Part shown: in pieces, positions 19,604 through 27,233 of the stretch
Layout of the letters: each line of letters starts with the position of its first letter
Position numbering within the stretch: the stretch's first letter is position 1
Translations under genes and position numbers: made by a program
Notes under the pieces: model-generated
The model's database searches: none
The model's input: the letters and a program-made list of their open reading frames with translations, nothing else
What the model was told of the DNA's origin: nothing
Source: Jannaschia rubra
GTDB taxonomy: Bacteria; Pseudomonadota; Alphaproteobacteria; Rhodobacterales; Rhodobacteraceae
NCBI RefSeq assembly: GCF_001403735.1
Contig: NZ_CXPG01000009.1
Location: forward strand, 124,001-188,000
DNA: 64,000 nt
Direction of reading: 5' to 3'

Positions 19604-21240
19604 AGCGCCCCCGACCGTCCGACCCTGCGGCCCGAAAACAGGCAGCCGCCCAGGAACGTCCCCTCCAATGCGTTCCAGCCGTGGTAGCCGCCGCCGCCGA
19701 AGCCCGCCGCCTCGCCGCAGGCGAACAGGCCCGGCACCGGCGCGCCATCCGCTCCGAGGCACCGGCCGTCCAGGTCGGTCAGAAGCCCGCCCAGCGACTT
19801 GCGCGTCAGCACATGCAGGCGCACGGCGATCATCGGCCCGTGCCGGGGGTCGGTCAGGCGGTGCGGCCGCGCGGTCCGCATGAACCTGTCGCCTCGGTGG
19901 TTCCGCATCGCATGGATCGCCATGACCTGTCCGTCCTTGGAGAAAGGGTTGTCCATCTGGCTGTCGCGCGCCGCCACCTCGGCCCGGACGCGCGCCGGAT
20001 CGACGTGTTCGTCCTTGGTCACCATCTCCACGATCAGCCCGTCGAGATCGTCCGCCACGACGAAATCGGCCCCTCGTTTCTTGAACGCCTCGACCGCCGG
20101 GGTGGCGCGGCGGTTCAGCAGGCGGTCGCGCAGCACCATCCGCCAGTCCTTCGACTCCAGATCGGGGTTTTGCTCCGATCCGGAAAGCGCGAACTCCTTC
20201 TTCGCGATGGTCGAGGTGGTGACGAACCAGCTGTGGGCGTGGCCCGTGGCCAGGATCGCGCGCAGCGTCGCCATCGTGTCGAAGCCCGGCAGGCAGGGCA
20301 TGGGCAGCCGGCGGCCCGTGGCGTCGAGCCAGAGCGACGAGGGGCCGGGCAGGATGCGGATGCCGTGGTGCGGCCAGATCGGGTCATGGTTCGCGACGCC
20401 CTCGGTATAGTGCCACATCCGGTCGGCGTTCACGACCTCCGCGCCTGCCGCTGCCGCGGTGTCGATCATGCGGCCGTCCACATGCGCGGGCACTCCCGAC
20501 AGCATCGACGCCGGCGGATCGCCCAGCCGGTCGCGGGGCCAGTTGCGCCGCACCATGTCGAAATTGCCCCCGATTCCGCCCGAGGCCACGACGACGTTCG
20601 GCGTGGCGATCGCGAAGAGGCCCGTCACTGCGCGGGTCGAGGAGGCGCCGCGCCGCGCGTCGTCCTCCTCCAGCACGTCCCCCGCCACGCCGGTGACGGC
20701 GCCATCCGCCATGTCGAGGCGCGTGACCCGATGACGGAAGCGCAGGTCGATCCGCCCGTCGCGCGCATGTGCCATCGCGCGGTCGACGAAGGGCGCGATG
20801 ACCCCCGGCCCCACGCCCCAGGTCAGATGGAAGCGTGGAACCGAATTGCCGTGCCCGCCCGCGAATCCGCCGCCGCGTTCGGCCCAGCCCACGACGGGAA
20901 ACCAGCGCATCCCCATCCCGTGCAGCCAGCCGCGCATGTCGCCCGCGGCGAAATCGACGAAGACTTCGGCCCAACGGCGGGGCCAGGCGTCTTCCGCTCG
21001 GTCGAAGGCCGCGCTGCCCAGCCAATCTGCCATGGCCAGGTCGCGGCTGTCGCGTATGCCCATGCGCCGCTGTTCCGGCGTGTCCACCATGAACAGCCCG
21101 CCCAGCGACCAGAAGGCTTGCGCGCCGAGGTTCTGCCGCCCCTCCTGATCGACGAGGGTGACGTGGCGGCCCCGGTCCGCCGCCTCGACCGCGGCGACGA
21201 GGCCCGCAAGGCCCGCGCCGATCACGATGATGTCCGTCAT
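19600..21240 (-). CDS. FAD-binding dehydrogenase (fumarate reductase / 3-ketosteroid dehydrogenase-like flavoprotein)
   Basis: Flavoprotein of 546 residues. The N-terminus is a classical FAD fold, MTDIIVIGAGLAGLVAAVEA, starting at ATG 21240. The family region VVVASGGIGGNFDMVRRNWP follows, and the C-terminal FAD motif is GLFACGEAAGFGGGGYHGWN. This combination marks the FAD_binding_2 family that includes ketosteroid 1-dehydrogenases and fumarate reductase flavoproteins. The substrate is not evident. No partner iron-sulfur or cytochrome gene is adjacent. It is divergent from the dimethylglycine-dehydrogenase-like gene, with about 145 bases between starts. Confidence 0.85.
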   Translation of the reverse strand: MTDIIVIGAGLAGLVAAVEAADRGRHVTLVDQEGRQNLGAQAFWSLGGLFMVDTPEQRRMGIRDSRDLAMADWLGSAAFDRAEDAWPRRWAEVFVDFAAGDMRGWLHGMGMRWFPVVGWAERGGGFAGGHGNSVPRFHLTWGVGPGVIAPFVDRAMAHARDGRIDLRFRHRVTRLDMADGAVTGVAGDVLEEDDARRGASSTRAVTGLFAIATPNVVVASGGIGGNFDMVRRNWPRDRLGDPPASMLSGVPAHVDGRMIDTAAAAGAEVVNADRMWHYTEGVANHDPIWPHHGIRILPGPSSLWLDATGRRLPMPCLPGFDTMATLRAILATGHAHSWFVTTSTIAKKEFALSGSEQNPDLESKDWRMVLRDRLLNRRATPAVEAFKKRGADFVVADDLDGLIVEMVTKDEHVDPARVRAEVAARDSQMDNPFSKDGQVMAIHAMRNHRGDRFMRTARPHRLTDPRHGPMIAVRLHVLTRKSLGGLLTDLDGRCLGADGAPVPGLFACGEAAGFGGGGYHGWNALEGTFLGGCLFSGRRVGRSGAL

Positions 21241-21385
21241 GCCCGACCCTCCCCAAGCCACAGCCAAGCCCGGACGGGCGCGGCGTGCAAGCCTGTCGCA
21301 AAACGCCGCTGTCCGGTCGGCGGCGATTGCCCATCGCCGCGTGGATGGGCCAGAAAGACGGCAGGGCATCGGAAGGGACATGCGC

Positions 21386-23881
21386 ATGAAAACCCACGTC
21401 AGGGCACTCGTCGTCGGCGGCGGTGCGGTCGGCACCAGCATCGCCTATCACCTGGCGAAGGCCGGATGGGACACGATGCTTCTGGAGCGCGACGAACTGA
21501 CGTCGGGGTCCACCTGGCATGCGGCGGGCCTGCTGCCCTATTTCAACATGGGGTACGCCACCAGCCACATCCACGACTATTCGATCCGCTTCTACAAGAC
21601 GCTGGAGGAGGAGACGGGCCTCAACCCCGGCTTCTCGGTCGTGGGCAACCTGCGGATGGCGCAGACGCAGGCGCGGATGGACGAGTACGAGCTTTACGCC
21701 TCGCTGGCCGAAACCGTGGGCATCCCGCACGAATGGCTGACGCCCGCCGACATCGCAGACCGCTATCCGCTGGTGCGGACGGACGACCTGGTGGGGGCGA
21801 TCCTTCACCCGACCGACGGCTACATCAACCCCGCCGACGTCACGATGGCCATGGCGCGGGGCGCGCGCCAGCACGGCGCCACGATCGAGCGGCGCTGGCA
21901 GGTCGACGGCTACCACTGGACGGGCGAACACTGGGACGTCACCGCGACGCGGATGGTGGAACGGGGCGGCAATCTCGTGGCATCGGACGAACAGGTCACG
22001 ATCCACGCCGAACACGTCGTCACCGCGACCGGCAACCACGCGCAGCGGACGGCGCAGCTTCTGGGCATCAAGACGCCCGCCATCGTGGTCGAGCACCAGT
22101 ACATCGTCACCGAGCCCGACCCCGCGCTGGTGGAATGGCGCAAGTCGAACCCCCAGCACCCCGTCCTGCGCGATGCCGACGCCAAATGGTACGTGCGCGA
22201 GGAACGCGGCGGCTGGATCCTCGGACCGTACGAGCAGAACGCGCCCGCGCGCTTCCCCTTCGGCGTGCCCGACAGCTTCCGCGCGGACCTGTTCCCGCTC
22301 GATCTGGAGCGGATCGAGCAGGAATACATGTCCTTCATCCATCGCATTCCGAGCAGCGAGAACGCCGGCCTGAAGGACGATTTCAACGGTCCGATCTGTT
22401 ACACGCCAGATGGAAACCCGCTGGTCGGCCCCGCGCCTGGCCTGCGCAACATGTGGCTGGCCGAGGGGTTCAGCTTCGGCATCACGGCGGCCGGCGGCAC
22501 CGGGCACTACCTCGCGCAGATGATGACCTCGGGCGAGGCCGAGATCGACATGGCCTCGCTCGACCCGCGGCGGTTCGGCAAGTGGATGACGACCGAATAC
22601 GCCATGCGAAAGAACGAGGAAGCCTACGACCACGTCTACGTCCTGCACCACCCCGACGAGGAACGCCCCGCCTGCCGGCCGCTCAAGACCGCGCCCTGCT
22701 ATGACCGGATGAAGGCGCGAGGGGCGCAGTTCGGTTGCGTCAACGGGTGGGAACGGCCGAATTACTTCGGACCGCTCGATGCGCCCGACAGCTTCGACCA
22801 CGACAGCCGCTCCTTCCGGCGCGGGGCCTGGTGGGGCCATGCCGTGACCGAGGCGAAGGCGATCCGCGAAGGCGTCGGCATGATCGACGCGACGGCCTTC
22901 ACCAAGCACATGCTGCGCGGGCCGGGAGCGGCGGCGTTCCTCGACTGGTTCACCACGAACAAACTGCCCAAGGTGGGCCGCATCAACCTGACCTATGCGC
23001 TGACGGAGGCGGGCACGACGCGGACGGAATACACCATCGTCCGGCTGGCGGAAGATACGTTCTACCTCGTGTCGGCGGGCGCGTGGCAGGCCTATGACAG
23101 CGATTTCCTGGCCAAGGCGGTCAACGACAAGGTGAATGACTTCGGACCGATGTGGCTGGACGATTGCACGGGCGCGCATGGCGTCTTTGCGCTGGCCGGG
23201 CCGCGGGCGCGGGATGTGCTGCGCGACCTGATCGTGGCGCCGGACCCGACATTCGCGCTCTCCAACAAGGGCTTTCCCTGGCTTTCGGCGCGGCGGATCG
23301 AACTCGGCATGGTGCCGGTGAACGCGATCCGCGTGGCCTATACGGGGGAACTGGGGTGGGAGCTGCATCACCCGATGGAGATGCAGAACCACCTGTTCGA
23401 CCGTCTGATGGCTGCGGGCGAGGCGCATGGGCTGACGTTGGTGGGCGCGCGGGCGCAGAACTGGCTGCGGCAGGAGAAATCGTATCGCGCCTTCGGCACC
23501 GAACTGGGCCGCGACGCGACGCCGCTCGAGGCTGGGCTGGACCGCTTCGTGGACCTGTCCAAGGACTTCCACGGCAAGGCCGCGATGGAGGAGACGGGCA
23601 TCCGCTCCAAATGCGTCACCCTACTGATCGACGGGCCGGATGATGCCGACCCCTGGGGGCGCGAGGCGCTTTATGCGGGCGACGACAGGGTCGGGCGTCT
23701 GACCTCGGGCGGCTATTCCGTGGCCTTCGGGCGCAGCATCGGCATGGGCTACGTCCGCCCCGACCTGGCGGTGCCCGGCACGCCGCTGCAGGTGCGGATG
23801 CAGCGCGCTCTCTGGGAGGCCGAGGTGACGGAGGACAGCCCCTACGACCCGACCAATGCCCGCATCCGTGCGGACGGCTAG
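21386..23881 (+). CDS. FAD-dependent oxidoreductase with aminomethyltransferase domain (dimethylglycine/sarcosine dehydrogenase type)
   Basis: Two-part enzyme of 831 residues. Residues about 5-370 form an amine-oxidising FAD domain (ALVVGGGAVGTSIAYHLA). The STWHAAGLL motif holds the histidine that binds FAD covalently in DMGDH. From about residue 430 onward a tetrahydrofolate-binding GcvT-like domain follows (GPGAAAFLDWFTTNKLP, RVAYTGELGWELHHP). Demethylation of glycine derivatives would release formaldehyde onto folate. The start at 21386 is preferred over 21380 because the GGAAGGG site is then at proper distance. It probably catabolises methylated amines such as betaine products; the exact substrate is inferred. 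Confidence 0.9.
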   Translation: MKTHVRALVVGGGAVGTSIAYHLAKAGWDTMLLERDELTSGSTWHAAGLLPYFNMGYATSHIHDYSIRFYKTLEEETGLNPGFSVVGNLRMAQTQARMDEYELYASLAETVGIPHEWLTPADIADRYPLVRTDDLVGAILHPTDGYINPADVTMAMARGARQHGATIERRWQVDGYHWTGEHWDVTATRMVERGGNLVASDEQVTIHAEHVVTATGNHAQRTAQLLGIKTPAIVVEHQYIVTEPDPALVEWRKSNPQHPVLRDADAKWYVREERGGWILGPYEQNAPARFPFGVPDSFRADLFPLDLERIEQEYMSFIHRIPSSENAGLKDDFNGPICYTPDGNPLVGPAPGLRNMWLAEGFSFGITAAGGTGHYLAQMMTSGEAEIDMASLDPRRFGKWMTTEYAMRKNEEAYDHVYVLHHPDEERPACRPLKTAPCYDRMKARGAQFGCVNGWERPNYFGPLDAPDSFDHDSRSFRRGAWWGHAVTEAKAIREGVGMIDATAFTKHMLRGPGAAAFLDWFTTNKLPKVGRINLTYALTEAGTTRTEYTIVRLAEDTFYLVSAGAWQAYDSDFLAKAVNDKVNDFGPMWLDDCTGAHGVFALAGPRARDVLRDLIVAPDPTFALSNKGFPWLSARRIELGMVPVNAIRVAYTGELGWELHHPMEMQNHLFDRLMAAGEAHGLTLVGARAQNWLRQEKSYRAFGTELGRDATPLEAGLDRFVDLSKDFHGKAAMEETGIRSKCVTLLIDGPDDADPWGREALYAGDDRVGRLTSGGYSVAFGRSIGMGYVRPDLAVPGTPLQVRMQRALWEAEVTEDSPYDPTNARIRADG

Positions 23882-24371
23882 GGCGGCGGCTTTCCTGGCA
23901 GCGGCGGTGGTGATTGGCGGGCTGGTTCGGCACGCCGTCGGGCCCGTCGCGCCGATCACCGTGCACGTCAGCGGCGACGGGGCCGTGCAAGTCGCGGCGC
24001 GGGTATTCGACGGGGCCAATCATGTGCGCACGGACGACCCGCACAGGGCCACGGTGCAGATCGTGACGTTCCGGCGCTGGCAGAACCTCGAAGGCCTGAG
24101 CGACGTCATGGCGCTCTGCGGCCGGGCCTGCGACGGCGGGGCGGATGTCGTGGTGCTGCGGCGGCCGGCGATCAACGGAGCGACGCGGATCGTGTTGATC
24201 GACCTCGGCGCGATGGGTGGCGGGGCGGCCCTCGACGTCGGGCGACCCTTGCCGCCGGCGACGCTCGATTGCGCCATGAGGGCCATCGAAGGGGCAGGGT
24301 CCTGCGACGGCATCAGCCGCAAGGTGGCCTGGCGCCCCCGCCTATGGTCGCCCAAGCCCGGGCGATCATAG
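23856..24371 (+). CDS. Hypothetical secreted protein
   Basis: No family was recognised. The frame gives 171 residues with an N-terminal Arg-containing stretch and a hydrophobic segment (AAAFLAAAVVIGGLV) resembling a signal peptide or anchor. Four cysteines (MALCGRACDG, TLDCAMRAIE, GSCDGIS) could form disulfides. It starts 26 bases inside the preceding oxidoreductase gene without a clear ribosome site; a GTG at 23871 is an alternative. It overlaps the end of the opposing DUF2125 gene by six bases. No better frame exists in this stretch, which is the main argument for it being real. Confidence 0.5.
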   Translation: MPASVRTARAAAFLAAAVVIGGLVRHAVGPVAPITVHVSGDGAVQVAARVFDGANHVRTDDPHRATVQIVTFRRWQNLEGLSDVMALCGRACDGGADVVVLRRPAINGATRIVLIDLGAMGGGAALDVGRPLPPATLDCAMRAIEGAGSCDGISRKVAWRPRLWSPKPGRS

Positions 24372-25334
24372 ACGCGGCAGCGGGCCGAGCGGGATCGCAC
24401 CCAAGCGCATCTGACCGCCCGCCAGCGTGAGGTCCATCGTCACGCGCCCGTCGTCCGCCGTCATCCCCGCCAGACCGGCCGCGATAAGCGGCACACAGTC
24501 GGCGGGCACCACACCCAGGTCCGCAGCCAGACGCAACGCCGTCGCGGCGCCTTCGACCTCCAGCAACAGGGTGCCTTCGGGGATGCCGTCGGACGCCACG
24601 ATCACGTCGCCTGTCACCTTCACCCGCAGGTCGCCCCACGCCACCGTCGCGCGCCGCAGGGTCAGCGCCTCCGGCCGCGGTTGCCGACCGACGCCCGGCG
24701 CCTCGGTCAGGGTGATCTGCGCGTCGATGTCGATCGCCCCGATCGTGTCGGGCAGGGCGGCACCCGGATCCAGCTGGGCGCGCAACTCCGGCAGAAGGCC
24801 GATGTCGGCCAGCGAGACGGCGAGGTCGTGCACCCTGTCGGACCCGGCTTGGCGGGTCGCCACCTGGCCCTGGCGCAACGTCGCGCCGAAGTCGCCATCG
24901 GTCACGGAAAGCCGGTCAGCCACCAACGTCGCATGGTCCAGCACCGGGCGCCGCGACGGCGTGACGGTGACGGAGGCGCGCAGGTCTTCGGAGGTGATCG
25001 TGAAGGGCGCGAAAGGCGTTGCCACTTCCATCCGGTGCGGCGCCACGAGGATCGCCTTGTTGGGCCGGTAGGACAGGGCGATGATCTGCACGAAGGGCGC
25101 GGCCCAGCCGACTGCGCCGTCGGGCGTGGTCACGCGCGGGGATGTGACGGTCGTGTCGAAGCGGCTTGGAAAGCCCGCGACCGACAGGTCGCCATAGGCG
25201 ATGTCCCAGCCGGACGCACGGGCCGAGGCGATTGCCCCGGTGGCCCCGCGTTCCAGCGCGCGCGACCCCACGATCCACCAGCCGCCCCACAGCACCGCCG
25301 CCACCGCGACCAGGATCGCCAACCATTTCGCCAC
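24366..25334 (-). CDS. DUF2125 domain protein, membrane-anchored
   Basis: Protein of 322 residues with one N-terminal membrane segment (WLAILVAVAAVLWGGWWIVG) and a large periplasmic part. Family features include the region ASGWDIAYGDLSVAGFPSRF and the later PLIAAGLAGMTADDGRV, typical of DUF2125 of Rhodobacterales and Rhizobiales. Function is unknown. The GTG start at 25334 is chosen because GGAAGAGG lies 9 bases before it; a GTG at 25343 is possible but too close. It is divergent from the cyclotransferase gene by 70 bases. Confidence 0.8.
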   Translation of the reverse strand: MAKWLAILVAVAAVLWGGWWIVGSRALERGATGAIASARASGWDIAYGDLSVAGFPSRFDTTVTSPRVTTPDGAVGWAAPFVQIIALSYRPNKAILVAPHRMEVATPFAPFTITSEDLRASVTVTPSRRPVLDHATLVADRLSVTDGDFGATLRQGQVATRQAGSDRVHDLAVSLADIGLLPELRAQLDPGAALPDTIGAIDIDAQITLTEAPGVGRQPRPEALTLRRATVAWGDLRVKVTGDVIVASDGIPEGTLLLEVEGAATALRLAADLGVVPADCVPLIAAGLAGMTADDGRVTMDLTLAGGQMRLGAIPLGPLPRL

Positions 25335-25404
25335 CGCACTCACCCTCTTCCGATTTGCACCGTCCCGGTCTAACGGGGGCGGGCGCGACGCGAAAGGACG
25401 GACG

Positions 25405-25977
25405 ATGGCGGCATCCAAGGAACTCTGGGTCTTCGGCTACGGATCGCTGGTGTGGAATCCGGGGATCGCCGTGGCCGAGACGCGGCGTGCGACCCTGCGC
25501 GGGTTCCGCCGGAGGTTCTGCATGTGGTCGATCCATCATCGCGGCAGCCTGACCGACCCCGGCCTCGTCCTTGCGCTCGAGCCCGGCGAGGGCGCCGCCT
25601 GCGAGGGTATCGCGCTGCGCGCCGCCGATCCCGACGCAGCGCTGGCCGAGTTGCGCGAACGCGAACTGGTCTCCGCCGCCTATCACGAGCGGGGGCTGAT
25701 GCTGTCCACCGACGCGGGCGACCTGCCGGCCATCGGCTACGTGGTCGACACCGCCCACGACCAGTACGCCCGCGATCTGAGCCTCGACGAACAGGCGCGG
25801 ATCATCGCCCATGCCGTCGGTGGACGGGGTCCGAACCATGAATATCTGTCGAACACGGCCCGCAGCCTCGCCGCGCTCGACATCGACGACCCCGACCTCG
25901 AATGGCTGGTCGCGCGGGTGCAACAGATCAGGCAGCAGGCCGGGCGCCCGCTTGTGACGGCGAAGCCGCCGGTCTAG
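25405..25977 (+). CDS. ChaC-like gamma-glutamylcyclotransferase
   Basis: Cytosolic protein of 190 residues likely degrading glutathione to 5-oxoproline and Cys-Gly. The ChaC nucleus WVFGYGSLVWNPG begins near residue 8. The region RERELVSAAYHERGLM carries the glutamate expected to act as catalytic acid/base, and GPNHEYLSNTA is the later family motif. ATG 25405 follows GAAAGGACGG. It lies between DUF2125 (divergent) and the MotA-like gene (53 bases downstream, same direction). Confidence 0.88.
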   Translation: MAASKELWVFGYGSLVWNPGIAVAETRRATLRGFRRRFCMWSIHHRGSLTDPGLVLALEPGEGAACEGIALRAADPDAALAELRERELVSAAYHERGLMLSTDAGDLPAIGYVVDTAHDQYARDLSLDEQARIIAHAVGGRGPNHEYLSNTARSLAALDIDDPDLEWLVARVQQIRQQAGRPLVTAKPPV

Positions 25978-26029
25978 TCTCCGCACCTGAACGGCAGGGG
26001 CCCGCGAAGGGGCCGGAGACCGGGGGCAG

Positions 26030-27232
26030 ATGGCACGCGAACCTCTCGACACTGCGACGCAATTCTCGCAGCCCATCCGCCAGATCGTGCAGATGCTGCT
26101 TGTCCTGGGTCTGGTCGGTGCCGGAGTCACACTGGCCTATCCGCAGGTCGCGCCGATCTTCGCGGCGAACCCCTGGCTCAACGGCACGATCATTGCGGTC
26201 TTCGTTCTGGGCGTGCTGGCCTGTTTCGCGCAGGTGTTCCAGCTCTTCTCCTCGGTCAGCTGGATCGAGGGTTTCGCCGAGAACCGCCCCGGTCACGACA
26301 TCACCCGCCCGCCGGGCCTGCTGGCACCACTGGCATCGCTGCTGCGGTCGCGGTCGGCGCGCAGCCAGATCTCGTCCACCTCGTCCCGCTCGATCCTCGA
26401 CTCGGTCGGCGCCCGGATGGAGGAAGCGCGGGACATCACGCGCTATATCGTCAACACGCTGATTTTCCTGGGGCTTCTGGGCACGTTCTGGGGTCTGGCC
26501 ACCACCGTCCCGGCCGTCGTGGACACCATCCGCAGCCTGAACCCTGAAAGCGGTGAAGGCGGCGTGGCGGTCTTCGGGCGGCTGATCGGCGGGCTGGAAT
26601 CGCAACTGGCGGGCATGGGCACGGCCTTCGCCTCGTCTCTGCTGGGTCTGGCCGGATCGCTCGTCGTGGGCCTGCTGGAGCTGTTCGCAGGCCACGGCCA
26701 GAACCGCTTCTACCGCGAGATGGAGAACTGGCTGTCGTCGATCACCCGCGTGGGCCTTGTCGGCGACGGCGGCGAGGAGACCATCGACCAATATTCGCTG
26801 GCGGCCGTCCTCGACCACATGAACTACCAAATGGAGACCCTGGGCGACATGTTCGCCAAGGCCGAGGCCGGCCGCCTGACCAGCGACGCGCGGATGGCAT
26901 CGCTCTCGGACGCGGTGGCCGACATGGCCGCGCGTATGGAATCGGGCGGCGCGACGGCGGCCGCGCTGAACCGTGTGGCCGAGGGGCAGGAGAACATCGT
27001 CGCCGTTCTGGAAGGCGGGTCCGGCGGCGAGGGCGGCATCGACGCCGAAAGCCGCATGCGCCTGCGGTCGATCGACGTGCAGCTTCTGAAGGTCTTCGAG
27101 GAGATGCAGCAGGGCCGCCAGTCGGCCATCGATGACCTGCGCGGCGATCTGAGCGCGCTGACGCGGACGCTGCGACAGTTGAACCGCCAGGTGCAGGCGA
27201 CCAGCGGCCAGGTCATCGAAGGGGACGGCTGA
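26030..27232 (+). CDS. MotA/TolQ/ExbB-like proton channel protein
   Basis: Inner-membrane protein of 400 residues, the likely five-subunit ring component of an ion-driven motor. Four membrane segments are visible near residues 20-41, 53-75, 140-163 and 196-221. The third and fourth carry the family pattern (GLLGTFWGLATTV and GMGTAFASSLLGLAG). A C-terminal cytoplasmic region of about 175 residues is helical and coiled-coil-like. ATG 26030 is preceded by a GGAGACCGGGGG region. Its partner begins one base after its stop. It is not flagellar MotA: the length and context (no flagellar genes) argue against that. The energised process is unknown. Confidence 0.85.
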   Translation: MAREPLDTATQFSQPIRQIVQMLLVLGLVGAGVTLAYPQVAPIFAANPWLNGTIIAVFVLGVLACFAQVFQLFSSVSWIEGFAENRPGHDITRPPGLLAPLASLLRSRSARSQISSTSSRSILDSVGARMEEARDITRYIVNTLIFLGLLGTFWGLATTVPAVVDTIRSLNPESGEGGVAVFGRLIGGLESQLAGMGTAFASSLLGLAGSLVVGLLELFAGHGQNRFYREMENWLSSITRVGLVGDGGEETIDQYSLAAVLDHMNYQMETLGDMFAKAEAGRLTSDARMASLSDAVADMAARMESGGATAAALNRVAEGQENIVAVLEGGSGGEGGIDAESRMRLRSIDVQLLKVFEEMQQGRQSAIDDLRGDLSALTRTLRQLNRQVQATSGQVIEGDG

Positions 27233-27233
27233 C

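Noticed and set aside
20384-23572. Minus-strand frame of 1062 codons opposite the dimethylglycine-dehydrogenase-like gene
   Set aside because: The translation has no recognisable domain and mirrors the real genes on both strands.
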